This document shows, piece after piece, positions 32,904 to 41,386 of a stretch of DNA of 64,000 nt. The notes beneath the pieces are model-generated. The model was not told where the DNA came from and ran no database searches. It was given only the letters and a program-made list of their open reading frames with translations. Source of the DNA: Paenibacillus tepidiphilus (GTDB lineage Bacteria; Bacillota; Bacilli; Paenibacillales; Paenibacillaceae); contig NZ_VWRQ01000003.1 of NCBI RefSeq assembly GCF_008635795.1, positions 62,001 through 126,000 on the forward strand. The letters run 5' to 3'. Position numbers and translations under genes: made by a program. Position 1 is the first letter of the stretch. Each line of letters opens with the position of its first letter.

Positions 32904-34637
32904 ATGAGTGAATCCAAGATGCTGCGCCGTTTTTTCTCCTACTATAAGCCCTACAAGAAGCTATTCGCGCTTGATTTCATCTGTGCGGTGGTAGCCGGTC
33001 TGCTGGAGCTGGCGTTTCCGGTTGCCGTCAATAAATTTATCGACGAGCTGCTGCCGGGCCAGGACTGGCCGCTGATTCTGCTTGCCTGCATCGCCCTGCT
33101 GGCGATTTACGCCTTGAATGCCGTAATGCAGTATATCGTCACCTATTGGGGGCATATGCTGGGCATCAACATCGAAACCAATATGCGCAAAAAGATGTTC
33201 GACCACATTCAGAAGCTCAGCTTCCGCTTCTTCGACAACAATAAAACCGGTCATCTGCTTGGGCGGATCACCAACGATCTTAACGATATCGGGGAAGTCG
33301 CGCACCATGGTCCGGAGGATGTGTTCATCGCTTTGATGACACTGGCCGGAGCTTTTGTGCTGATGGCGGATATCAATTTACAGCTAGCGGTTATCACCTT
33401 CATCATTGTGCCGCTGATGGCCTGGGTGATCATTTATTTCGGCCGCAGCATGACCAGTACCTATCACCGGCTGTTCGGCAATGTCGGCAGCTTCAACGCC
33501 CGGATCGAGGACAATGTCGGCGGAATCCGCGTCGTACAATCTTTTGCCAATGAGGAGCATGAAAAAGCTTTGTTCGCTGTGGATAACCAGAAATTTCGCG
33601 AAACGAAGCTGCTTGCCTATAAGCTGATGGCCCGCAGTTCCTCCATTAGCTATATGATGACCCGTCTGATTACGATTGTCGTCATGATCTGCGGCGCCTG
33701 GTTCTTCATCCAGGGTGAGCTGCAAATCGGCCAATTCGTGGCTTTTATTCTGATGTCCAACATATTCTTCCGGCCGATCGAGAAGATTAATGCCGTTATT
33801 GAAAGCTACCCGAAAGGCATCGCCGGCTTCAAGCGTTACTTGGAGATTATCGACACCGAGCCGGACATTGCCGATAAACCGGATGCCATCGAGGTCAAGC
33901 AGTTGCACGGCGATATTGTGTTCGACCAGGTCAGCTTCGGCTATGACAGCAACCGGCCGGTACTGAACGATATCAGCCTGAAGGTGAAAGCCGGCGAGAC
34001 CATCGCCTTCGTAGGTCCTTCCGGTGCAGGCAAAACAACGATCTGCAGCCTGCTGCCGCGCTTCTACGAAGTGACCGGCGGAGCCATCACCGTCGACGGC
34101 ATGGACATCCGTGATCTGCAGCTGCAGTCGCTGCGCCGCCAGATCGGGATCGTGCAGCAGGATGTGTTCCTGTTCTCCGGCACCATCCGTGAGAATATTG
34201 CTTACGGCAAGCTGGACGCGGACCTGGAGGAAATCTGGGAGGCGGCAAGACGCGCCCATCTGGAGGAGCTTATTCAGAGTCTTCCGGACGGCATGGATAC
34301 CGTAATCGGCGAACGCGGCGTGAAGCTGTCCGGCGGACAGAAGCAGCGGCTGGCCATCGCCCGGATGTTCCTGAAGAATCCGCCGATTCTGATTCTCGAT
34401 GAGGCGACCTCGGCGCTGGATACCGAGACGGAAGCGGCGATCCAGCAGTCCTTGTCCGAGCTGGCTGTCGGGCGCACGACACTGGTCATTGCCCACCGCC
34501 TGACCACGATCAAGAATGCCGACCGGATTATTGTCGTTGGGGAGAACGGCATATCCGAGGAAGGCCGCCACGAAGAATTGCTGAATGCCGGCGGCATTTA
34601 CAGCCGCCTGTATCAGGCCCAGTACGCCATGTCCTAA
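32904..34637 (+). CDS. ABC exporter, fused membrane and ATPase domains
   Basis: A 577-residue half-transporter that should work as a homodimer. Six membrane helices occupy about residues 20-310, and the nucleotide-binding domain has Walker A GPSGAGKTT (about 370), signature LSGGQKQR (about 475) and Walker B ILILDEATS (about 495). It resembles MsbA/BmrA/YknU-type exporters of lipids, drugs or peptides. ATG at 32904 lacks a strong ribosome site; 32919 is an alternative. The upstream Fur-like operator suggests iron control, as for some siderophore or haem exporters, which is inference. Monocistronic. Confidence 0.92.
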   Translation: MSESKMLRRFFSYYKPYKKLFALDFICAVVAGLLELAFPVAVNKFIDELLPGQDWPLILLACIALLAIYALNAVMQYIVTYWGHMLGINIETNMRKKMFDHIQKLSFRFFDNNKTGHLLGRITNDLNDIGEVAHHGPEDVFIALMTLAGAFVLMADINLQLAVITFIIVPLMAWVIIYFGRSMTSTYHRLFGNVGSFNARIEDNVGGIRVVQSFANEEHEKALFAVDNQKFRETKLLAYKLMARSSSISYMMTRLITIVVMICGAWFFIQGELQIGQFVAFILMSNIFFRPIEKINAVIESYPKGIAGFKRYLEIIDTEPDIADKPDAIEVKQLHGDIVFDQVSFGYDSNRPVLNDISLKVKAGETIAFVGPSGAGKTTICSLLPRFYEVTGGAITVDGMDIRDLQLQSLRRQIGIVQQDVFLFSGTIRENIAYGKLDADLEEIWEAARRAHLEELIQSLPDGMDTVIGERGVKLSGGQKQRLAIARMFLKNPPILILDEATSALDTETEAAIQQSLSELAVGRTTLVIAHRLTTIKNADRIIVVGENGISEEGRHEELLNAGGIYSRLYQAQYAMS

Positions 34638-34676
34638 GCTTCGGCGGATCATTCCGCGCATCACGCAAAGCAACCA

Positions 34677-34713
34677 AAGAGGCACGCTCCGGATCAGCCG
34701 GAAGGTGCCTCTT
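34677..34713. terminator. Terminator between ABC exporter and xylanase genes (convergent)
   Basis: AAGAGGCAC pairs with GTGCCTCTT, with inner CCGG/CCGG. It lies between the two converging genes and may serve both. Confidence 0.7.
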
Positions 34714-34759
34714 GCCGTTATATATGAAGTTTGCTGTTCTGTTACACAACGCCTATCCG

Positions 34760-37069
34760 TTATTGGGGCTCTGTTCCCCACACCAGAACGCCGTTGCGGT
34801 ACAGGGTGACTTTGGCCGAATCGGCGAACGCCGTCTGCAGCCCGTTGTAGGAATAGTCGTTGCTCTCATTGAAGCTCGACCAGTCGGCCTTATGCATGCG
34901 GGTCTGAATCTCGCCCGTGCTGGCGCCGGGTGCAAGGGTGCCGGCAGCGGCGCCGAATTTCAGCTCCACATAGTAGTCCGCCCCCGTACGCGGCGTATCC
35001 AGCTTCACAAAGCTGGCCGACACATTGCTGCCGCCGATCTGGGCATAATCGCAGAAGAAGGTCTGAGCCTTGTCTCCGTCAATCGTGTACCAGTAGCGGA
35101 CCGTCAGTTCGTTCAGATTGACCGTGGAGGCGCTGCCGTTCTTGATGTTCAGGAACGGCTTCATTGTGTTGTCTCCGGGATTTGAATCGCCTGTCCGGTA
35201 AGCTACCGACAGCCCCGTAATCGGGGTCGTCGTGCCGCTCGGCGTCGCCGATACCTGCGCGGAGGCCGGGCTCTCTCCTGCACTGTTCACAGCCTTGACT
35301 ACGTAATAGTAGGCCGTACCGTTCGTGACTGCCGCATCGCTGTAGCTGGTTCCCGCCACGCTCGCAATATTCGTGTAAGGCCCGCCGCTGGTAAGGGAGC
35401 GCTGCACCTTATAGCTGGCTGCACCGCTTGAGGCGCTCCAGCTCAGGTTGACCAGTGCACTGCCGGCCGTAGCGCTGACATTGGCCGGGGCCGCCGGAAC
35501 CGCCGGTGTAGCTACGGTCTCCAGGACGGACCAATAGGCCGGCTTCGACTGCAGCCGCTCATCGAACAGCAGCGGCCAATCGTTGCGGGCAACCGGGAAG
35601 GTCCGCAGCCAGGTGTTGCTGTCATCCTTGCCCCACACCGTGACGCTGGTGACCGTATCAGTATGGCGCAGGAAGATCTGGAACAGCGACTTGTACAGGT
35701 TCGCCTGGCGGGTCTTCAGATCAGCCGGGAACGTATCGTAGGACTGGGAGCTGCTGGAATACACGCTGACATCCAGCTCCGTAATATGCGTTTCCAGTCC
35801 GAGCGCCTTGAATTTGATGATCGAATTTTCGATCTCGGACAAGGTCGGATAGTACAGGCTGACATGGGTCTGGTGGCCGACGCCGTCAATCGGCACGCCT
35901 TTGGCCTGCAGACGGGTGATCAGGTTGTAGAGCGCCTGGCTTTTGCCGGATTCATGCGTGTTGTAATCATTGATGAAGAGCTTCGCATCGGGGTCGGCGG
36001 CATGTGCGTATTCAAAAGCCTTCTGAATGTACTCCTCGCCGGCGATCTGGTACCAGAGGCTGCGGCGCAGACCGTCCGGCTGGGAGGCGTCGATGACCTC
36101 ATTCACCACATCCCAGGCGTAAATATCGTCTTTATACCGTTCCATGACGGTGTCGATATGAGCCTTCATCCGTGCATACAGCACTTCCTTGGAGACCAGA
36201 GCGCCGTTCGCGTCATAAAATACCCAGTTCGGTGTCTGGTTGTGCCAGATCAGCGTATGCCCGCGGACTTCCTGCCCATTGGCGGCGGCAAAGGCTACCG
36301 CGGCATCCGAGTCGTCGAAATCAAATACGCCCTCCTGCGGCTCGGTGCTGTCCCATTTCAGCACATTGCCCGGCGTCAGGCTGTTGAAATGCTTCGTCAG
36401 CAGCTGCTTGTCCGGAGCGGTAATCAGCTCGCTGTTCGTAAAGGCTGTACCCACCAGGAACTTCCCGGCAAAAGCGTCCTTCAGCGAAGGAATGCTCTCT
36501 TCAATCACGATCGGCCCCTGATCAGGCAGCTGCTCCAGCCGGAAATCATCCAGATAGAAGGACTGCGTGGCGCTGTCCGGTATTTCAAAATACACCGCAA
36601 GATTATCGGCCTGCTCCAGCACCTTGTACTGGGCCTGCAGCTTCACCCAGCCGCTTGAGCCGACGGAGGCGTAGGTCAGATTCTCGTAGTAGGTGTTAGC
36701 CGGCATCGTACGCTGCAGGGACATATATACGTTGGTATTGGAAGCGCCGGCAGGCAGCTTCACATAGCCGATAAAAACATAGGTCTGTCCCACCTGCAGC
36801 TGTGAGGTGACATCCAGCGACGGACCGTGCCAGGTCTTGGTCCGGCCGCTGACGTTAAGGCCATAGGAACCGCTGCGGGCGGCGCCGGCCTCGGCAGCCA
36901 GCACTTCGACACCGCCGCGTCCGGCCCAGTCCTGGACCGTGCCGTCCTCAAAGTCGCTTTGCGTGACCAATGTGTTCTCGGCATGCGCAGGGGTTGTCCA
37001 GTAAGCAGGTAAGAGAAGGCATAATACAAATAGCATGTTAAGCGCTTTCATAAAGACTGATTTTTTCAT
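34760..37069 (-). CDS. Secreted GH10 endo-1,4-beta-xylanase with CBM4_9, FN3 and CBM3
   Basis: Secreted enzyme that cuts beta-1,4-xylan. The 769-residue protein has a signal peptide (1-30, ending AHA), a CBM4_9-like xylan-binding domain (about 32-180), the GH10 barrel (about 193-515), an FN3 linker (about 530-612) and a C-terminal CBM3-type domain (about 622-769). The acid/base is E324 in WDVVNEV and the nucleophile E431 in THITELDVS. HTLIWHNQTP and INDYNTHES are also GH10 hallmarks. The CBM3 starts LSVAYRTGDSNPGDNTMKPF. GGGAG precedes the ATG at 37069. A cre-like site overlaps codons 7-11. Not in an operon. Confidence 0.95.
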   Translation of the reverse strand: MKKSVFMKALNMLFVLCLLLPAYWTTPAHAENTLVTQSDFEDGTVQDWAGRGGVEVLAAEAGAARSGSYGLNVSGRTKTWHGPSLDVTSQLQVGQTYVFIGYVKLPAGASNTNVYMSLQRTMPANTYYENLTYASVGSSGWVKLQAQYKVLEQADNLAVYFEIPDSATQSFYLDDFRLEQLPDQGPIVIEESIPSLKDAFAGKFLVGTAFTNSELITAPDKQLLTKHFNSLTPGNVLKWDSTEPQEGVFDFDDSDAAVAFAAANGQEVRGHTLIWHNQTPNWVFYDANGALVSKEVLYARMKAHIDTVMERYKDDIYAWDVVNEVIDASQPDGLRRSLWYQIAGEEYIQKAFEYAHAADPDAKLFINDYNTHESGKSQALYNLITRLQAKGVPIDGVGHQTHVSLYYPTLSEIENSIIKFKALGLETHITELDVSVYSSSSQSYDTFPADLKTRQANLYKSLFQIFLRHTDTVTSVTVWGKDDSNTWLRTFPVARNDWPLLFDERLQSKPAYWSVLETVATPAVPAAPANVSATAGSALVNLSWSASSGAASYKVQRSLTSGGPYTNIASVAGTSYSDAAVTNGTAYYYVVKAVNSAGESPASAQVSATPSGTTTPITGLSVAYRTGDSNPGDNTMKPFLNIKNGSASTVNLNELTVRYWYTIDGDKAQTFFCDYAQIGGSNVSASFVKLDTPRTGADYYVELKFGAAAGTLAPGASTGEIQTRMHKADWSSFNESNDYSYNGLQTAFADSAKVTLYRNGVLVWGTEPQ
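37037..37050 (+). promoter_or_regulatory. cre-like (CcpA) site inside the xylanase start
   Basis: Coding-strand TGAAAGCGCTTAAC lies in codons 6-11 of the xylanase. It matches the consensus TGWAARCGYTWNCW at 12 of 14 positions with the central AAGCGCTT intact. CcpA bound there would act as a roadblock in the presence of preferred sugars. Confidence 0.5.
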
Positions 37070-37189
37070 CCCGTTCTTCTCCCTTCACGGATTGAATTCC
37101 TTTCATTCAGGTGAATTCGTTCGGGTGCAAATACTGCCTCTGCCTTGCCTTCCTTCCGCTGCATCCCCCTCTCCTTGCAACTAAAATGA

Positions 37190-37250
37190 GAAGCCCGGCT
37201 GACGGTGAATACTCAGGTGAGGTTCATCCAGGCAGCCGGGCTCTTTATTT
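37190..37250. terminator. Hairpin downstream of the M20 peptidase
   Basis: AGCCCGGCTG pairs with CAGCCGGGCT over a 33 bp loop region, with T-rich flanks on both strands. It lies in the gap between the leftward M20 gene and the xylanase start. Confidence 0.6.
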
Positions 37251-37323
37251 GTATTTTAACATAAATAATTCCATTTATGGAATAGTAAAAGAGGCGTTTT
37301 AGCGATTTTTTGCCACATAACGA

Positions 37324-38496
37324 CTATTCCTGCACAGCTGCAGTTCCCAAATAACGCAGTGCCAGCTCCCGGTAAAAGTCAATCGACTGCAAATAGGCCT
37401 CAATATCCACCCATTCATCAGGCTGATGGGCCTGGCCGGGCTCCCCTGGCCCGTAAATCAGCACCGGCAGGCGGCCTTCATCATGCAGCACCGAGCCGTC
37501 TGTATAGTAGGACACCCCTTGAACGGAGACACCGCCGTCAGCGCCCGCCAGTTCAAGCGCCGTGCGGATCAGCTCATGCCCGGGGTCTGTAAAGACCACG
37601 CTCCGGTCCAGCAGCTGCTCCACCTGATAGCGGTAATCGGGATGCCGTCTGCGGATGGCCTTCAGCCTGGCCGATATCTCGTCCAGCAATGCGGCATGCC
37701 GCAGCGGCGGAACGGTGCGGATATCGACATCAATGACGCAGCGGTCCGGAATGACATTGGTCTGCACGCCGCCTTCCATCCGGTTGACCGACAAGCTGCT
37801 GCTTCCCAGCACCGGATCATGAGCCTGCCACTCCAGCGCGTGGCTGTGCAGCAGCGAGATCAGCTCCATCATGCCTTCGACAGCATTGACGCCGAGCTGC
37901 GGCATGGAGCCGTGGGCACTGCGGCCATAAAGCGTAATCCGCAGCCACAGTGCTCCCTTGTGGCCTACCGCCACCCTGCTCGCGGTCGGTTCACCGATTA
38001 CAATGGCGTCCAGGTCCCGCAGGGAGGTGTGCTCGGCGTAGTGCCAGGCGCCGCAGCTGTCCACTTCTTCGCCGGCGGTCGCAAGCACGGTCAGCTCACC
38101 GCCGAGCGCAATTCCTTCCTGATGCAGCGATACGGCGGCCAGCAGCATGGCGGCCAGCCCGCTTTTCATATCGGAGGTCCCACGCCCGTACATCCTGCCA
38201 TCCGCAATGACTGCGCCATGCGGCGGGTAGCTGCCCGCATCCGGCGTCCAGGCGCTGACCGTATCCAGATGGCCGCAGAACATCAGCTTCCGGCCTGCGC
38301 CCCCCTTCAGCGAGAACTCCAGGTTGCTGCGTCCCTGCTCAATCCCATGAATGCTGCATGGCAGGCCATATTCCTGCAGGAAATCGCCTATAAGCTTGGC
38401 CAGCGCATGCTCATTGCCCGGCGGATTGCAGGTATCCGCCTGAATCAGTTGCTGCAGAAACGTCACGGCGGTTTCGCGTTCCCTGACATTCTTCAT
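37324..38496 (-). CDS. M20 family zinc metallopeptidase (ArgE/DapE-like)
   Basis: A 390-residue cytoplasmic hydrolase with the full di-zinc set: H76 and catalytic D78 in FCGHLDTVSAW, D109 in GRGTSDMKSG, catalytic E143 and ligand E144 in TAGEEVDSCG, E169 in VIGEP and a late His in the PGEPGQAHQPDEW segment. The dimerisation domain occupies about 180-300. Members remove acyl or amino-acid groups from peptides and N-acyl amino acids (ArgE, DapE, carboxypeptidase G2-like); the substrate here is open. GGGGAG precedes the ATG. A downstream hairpin is at 37190-37250. Confidence 0.92.
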   Translation of the reverse strand: MKNVRERETAVTFLQQLIQADTCNPPGNEHALAKLIGDFLQEYGLPCSIHGIEQGRSNLEFSLKGGAGRKLMFCGHLDTVSAWTPDAGSYPPHGAVIADGRMYGRGTSDMKSGLAAMLLAAVSLHQEGIALGGELTVLATAGEEVDSCGAWHYAEHTSLRDLDAIVIGEPTASRVAVGHKGALWLRITLYGRSAHGSMPQLGVNAVEGMMELISLLHSHALEWQAHDPVLGSSSLSVNRMEGGVQTNVIPDRCVIDVDIRTVPPLRHAALLDEISARLKAIRRRHPDYRYQVEQLLDRSVVFTDPGHELIRTALELAGADGGVSVQGVSYYTDGSVLHDEGRLPVLIYGPGEPGQAHQPDEWVDIEAYLQSIDFYRELALRYLGTAAVQE

Positions 38497-38591
38497 CCCG
38501 GTTCCCTCCCCTTAATGCATTTATGTAACAAAATACGCTATTTCCGGGCAGGGATGCAGCCGCATAAATCACTTTTTCTAGCGAATGGGCT

Positions 38592-39248
38592 TCAGGCTTC
38601 GCTCCCCTGGTTCCATTCCCGGTAAAATTGCTCCAGGTAGGCAAGCATGAACTGATGCCGCTCCTCCGCCAGCCTGCGCCCGTAATCCGTGTTCATCATA
38701 GCCTTCAATTTCAGCAGCTTCTCGTAAAAATGGTTGATTGCCGTCCCTTTGGAATAATCGCGGTATTCCTGCTTCAGCGTTTCATCGCGCGGCGGGGTCT
38801 GCGGATCGTATACCGGCCGGCCCTTGGCTCCGGAGAACACCATCGTCCGGGCAATGCCGATCGCCCCCAGTGCATCCAGCCGGTCCGCATCCTGTACACA
38901 CCGTCCTTCCGCCGTGGCCATCGGCCGGCCGCCACCGCCGCTGAACGACATCGTCTCGATGATGTCCATGATATGCTGGAGACGCGCCTCATCCTCCATA
39001 CGTTCCTCCAGCCAGCTGCGCACTTTATCCAGTCCCGCTTCCTTGGATGGATTCAGCTTCTCGTCGGCGACATCATGCAGCAGCGCTGCGAGAATACAGA
39101 TGCTGCGGTCCGCCCCTTCCATTCCGGCGATCAGCTCCGCCGTGTTGCGCACACGCCAGGTATGCCACCAGTCATGCCCGGTATGATCCTGCCCCAGTTC
39201 TGCTTGGGCGAAGGCTTCCGCTTCGCCGATCATCTTCTGCTCATTCAA
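38592..39248 (-). CDS. HD-domain phosphohydrolase (YpgQ/YedJ-like)
   Basis: The 218-residue protein has the HD metal set HDWWHTWRVRNTAELI (about 23-38), LLHDVADEK and then a late D in QDADRLDALGAIGIART; this is the YedJ/YpgQ family pattern. Such proteins hydrolyse nucleotides or related phosphates in the presence of divalent metal. I take TTG at 39248 (GGGGG 9 bp upstream, next to the conserved MIGEAEAFAQ start). ATG at 39299 and 39233 are alternatives. It is divergent from the leader of the hisS-like gene. Confidence 0.85.
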   Translation of the reverse strand: MNEQKMIGEAEAFAQAELGQDHTGHDWWHTWRVRNTAELIAGMEGADRSICILAALLHDVADEKLNPSKEAGLDKVRSWLEERMEDEARLQHIMDIIETMSFSGGGGRPMATAEGRCVQDADRLDALGAIGIARTMVFSGAKGRPVYDPQTPPRDETLKQEYRDYSKGTAINHFYEKLLKLKAMMNTDYGRRLAEERHQFMLAYLEQFYREWNQGSEA

Positions 39249-39301
39249 TGCTATATACCCCCGGTTCTGTTTGTTATCGTGATGATATGTTATTTTCATG
39301 C

Positions 39302-39330
39302 TTGCAAGGTTCTGCCCCGTCCGCTATAAT
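39302..39330 (+). promoter_or_regulatory. Promoter of the hisS leader
   Basis: TTGCAA (39302-39307), 17 bp spacer, TATAAT (39325-39330): near-consensus sigma-A promoter. Transcription should begin near 39337, about 250 bp before the synthetase start. Confidence 0.75.
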
Positions 39331-39355
39331 GTGCTGTAATCCAGTTGGAGAGGAT

Positions 39356-39418
39356 ATGATTTCTGTGAACAGCATTACCATCATAACGAAAGCATTTTAT
39401 TATCACAAGCAGCGTTAG
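39356..39418 (+). CDS. Leader peptide of the hisS attenuator
   Basis: A 20-residue open frame, MISVNSITIITKAFYYHKQR, with GGAG upstream of its ATG. It has one His codon (CAC, 39404-39406) four codons before the stop. The stop codon (39416-39418) lies inside the first arm of the attenuator. Position and structure, not homology, make this a regulatory peptide. Confidence 0.65.
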   Translation: MISVNSITIITKAFYYHKQR

Positions 39419-39517
39419 CACTCCTGAATGAATTCAGGGAGGGCTAACGCTATTCGCGTTCTGACCTCCCTGCGATATACGAAACGCGCAGGACCACGGG
39501 GTCCGGCGCGTTTTTTT
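39412..39517 (+). promoter_or_regulatory. Transcription attenuator with mutually exclusive hairpins
   Basis: Arm A (39412-39429, GCGTTAGC + CTCCTGAAT) pairs with B (39432-39450, ATTCAGGGAG + GCTAACGC). B's CAGGGAGG (39435-39442) can instead pair with C's CCTCCCTG (39465-39472). C's CGCGTT (39455-39460) can pair with D's AACGCG (39483-39488). D's AAACGCGC pairs with E's GCGCGTTT (39506-39513) plus inner GGACC/GGTCC and T7: an intrinsic terminator. Ribosome stalling at the leader His codon would leave enough of A free to hold B, so C takes D and transcription continues. Full translation covers A, so B takes C and D:E terminates. Confidence 0.75.
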
Positions 39518-39583
39518 ATTTGAAGACAAGAAAGAGGCCCTGCACCAATAGCTGGGCCGCTAATCCAAAGGAGCTGTCTGACG

Positions 39584-40858
39584 ATGCAAAATGTTAAGGG
39601 AACTTATGATTTCTGGGGTAAAGAGCAGGCCCTGCGGCTGCAGGTCCAGGAGACGCTGCGCCGCTGCTTCGAGCTGTACGATTTCACGGCAATGGATACG
39701 GCGCTGCTCAACGAGCTTGAGCTGTTAACCTCCAAATACGCCGGAGGCGATGAGATCCTCAAGGAAATGTATCAGCTCTCCGATCAGGGCGGACGCAGGC
39801 TGGGGCTCCGTTATGATCTGACGATTCCGTTCGCCAAGGTGGTCGCGCTGCATCCCGGCATCGAGCTTCCGTTCCGCCGTTATGAAATGGGTAAAGTATT
39901 CCGCGACGGCCCCGTCAAGAAGGGAAGGCTGCGCGAGTTCCTGCAATGCGATGCCGATATCGCCGGGATTGCCGGCCCGCAGGCCGAGGCGGAGCTGATG
40001 CAGCTTGCGGTGCAGGTCTTTGGCGCGCTGGAAATCCCCGTGGTGCTGAAATGGAACAACCGTACCTTCCTCGGGGAGCTTCTTGAAGCGGTGGGTGTGC
40101 CCCCGGAAGAGCATCTCTCCGTCATGCTGACGCTCGACAAGCTGGCTAAGACCGGCACAGACGGTGTGCTGAACGAATTGGCCGCCAAAGGCTTGTCATC
40201 GGATGCCGTGCGCGGCATTGCCGGATTGCTGGCGCAGGAAAGCCCGGATTTCACCCGATTGACGGAAACCTTCGGGCTTGCCGGCAAGCCGGGAGCCCTG
40301 GAGGTATTGGAGTTGGAACGGTTGACCGCCACCCTCGGGCTCAGCGGCGTCTGCTCCTTCGATCCCTTCCTCTCGCGCGGGCTCTCCTTCTATACCGGAA
40401 CGGTGTATGAAATCTTTGATGCCACCGGCAGCTACACCTCCAGCCTTGGCAGCGGCGGAAGGTACGATGCGATCATCGGCAAGCTGTCCGGCCGGGAGGA
40501 TATTCCTTATCCCACGGTCGGTATCTCCTTCGGAATGGAGGCGATCATGGCGCTGCTCGGTGACCGCCCGCTTCCGGAGCCGAACGCCGCTGTGCTGATC
40601 GTTCCGCTGGGCGGCACGCTGCCGCAGGCGCTGCTGGCAGCCGCTGCGCTGCGGGAGGCGGGCATCCGCGCGGCACTGGAATCCGGCGGGCGCAAGCTCA
40701 AGAAGATTCTGGCCTCCGCCTCGGCCAGGGGCACCCGTTATGTCATGCTGATCGGTGAGGATGAAGCCGCGGAGGACAAGGTGCTGCTCAAGGATATGCG
40801 GGAGGGAACAGAAGAGCTGCTGCCTCTGGAGCAGGCAATCTGGCAGCTGGAGGCATGA
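39584..40858 (+). CDS. hisS: Histidine--tRNA ligase-like protein (HisS paralog)
   Basis: A 424-residue class II synthetase core. Motif 2 is FRRYEMGKVFRDGPVKKGRLREFLQCD, the histidine-specific LSRGLSFYTGTVYE and LGSGGRYDAIIGKLSG elements are present, and the protein ends with a full anticodon-binding domain (about 330-424; ...AAALREAGIRAALESGGRKLKKILASASARGTRYVMLIGEDE). That C-terminal domain argues against the shorter HisZ regulatory subunit. It likely charges tRNA-His, but its motif 2 is somewhat unusual and it may be a second copy. Regulation by the leader attenuator supports a histidine role. Confidence 0.85.
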   Translation: MQNVKGTYDFWGKEQALRLQVQETLRRCFELYDFTAMDTALLNELELLTSKYAGGDEILKEMYQLSDQGGRRLGLRYDLTIPFAKVVALHPGIELPFRRYEMGKVFRDGPVKKGRLREFLQCDADIAGIAGPQAEAELMQLAVQVFGALEIPVVLKWNNRTFLGELLEAVGVPPEEHLSVMLTLDKLAKTGTDGVLNELAAKGLSSDAVRGIAGLLAQESPDFTRLTETFGLAGKPGALEVLELERLTATLGLSGVCSFDPFLSRGLSFYTGTVYEIFDATGSYTSSLGSGGRYDAIIGKLSGREDIPYPTVGISFGMEAIMALLGDRPLPEPNAAVLIVPLGGTLPQALLAAAALREAGIRAALESGGRKLKKILASASARGTRYVMLIGEDEAAEDKVLLKDMREGTEELLPLEQAIWQLEA

Positions 40859-40987
40859 ATGCAGGACAAAAAATGGACCGGGGGAATATCGGCTGATTGG
40901 CCCTGTTCCCCGGTCCGCGTTCGCTGCATAATGAGTTAAGCTGCGTGCTCTTCAATCCTTTATTATTCTATATCTGGAGGAATCTAT

Positions 40988-41386
40988 ATGGCTATTTCTT
41001 ATACCCTGAATCATCCGCTGGCTGCAGAGGATGCGGCGGATATCTTCCGCAGCGCCGGTCTCCGGCGGCCGGTGGATGATCTGGAGCGTATCGGCAGAAT
41101 GCTGCAGCATGCCGACATTCTCGTGACCGCCTGGGACGGAGAACATCCGGTAGGACTCGCCCGTGCGATCACCGACTATGCCTATTGCTGCTATCTCTCC
41201 GATTTGGCGGTCCGCAAGGAATATCAGCGCCGGGGCATCGGCACGGAGCTGGTCGCCAGCCTGCGCGGGCATCTGGGCGAAGAGGCAATGCTGCTCCTGC
41301 TGTCTGCCCCTACAGCCATGGAATATTATCCCCGGCTCGGATTTCAGAAGCTGGCCAACGCCTTCGAAATCTCACGCCTCCGGTGA
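40988..41386 (+). CDS. GNAT family N-acetyltransferase
   Basis: A 132-residue protein with the acetyl-CoA pyrophosphate loop VRKEYQRRGIGTELV (R/Q-x-x-G-x-G/A form, about 77-90) preceded by YCCYLSDLAV (beta 4) and followed by LLLLSAPTAMEYYPRLGFQKL, the typical end of small-molecule GNATs. Substrate cannot be assigned. GGAGG lies 8 bp before the ATG. Its end overlaps the convergent phosphotransferase gene by 15 bp. Confidence 0.9.
   Translation: MAISYTLNHPLAAEDAADIFRSAGLRRPVDDLERIGRMLQHADILVTAWDGEHPVGLARAITDYAYCCYLSDLAVRKEYQRRGIGTELVASLRGHLGEEAMLLLLSAPTAMEYYPRLGFQKLANAFEISRLR

Noticed and set aside
39337..39583. T-box leader for the histidyl-tRNA synthetase
   Set aside because: No AGGGTGGnACCGCG antiterminator motif or typical stem I; the leader-peptide attenuator explains the structures better.
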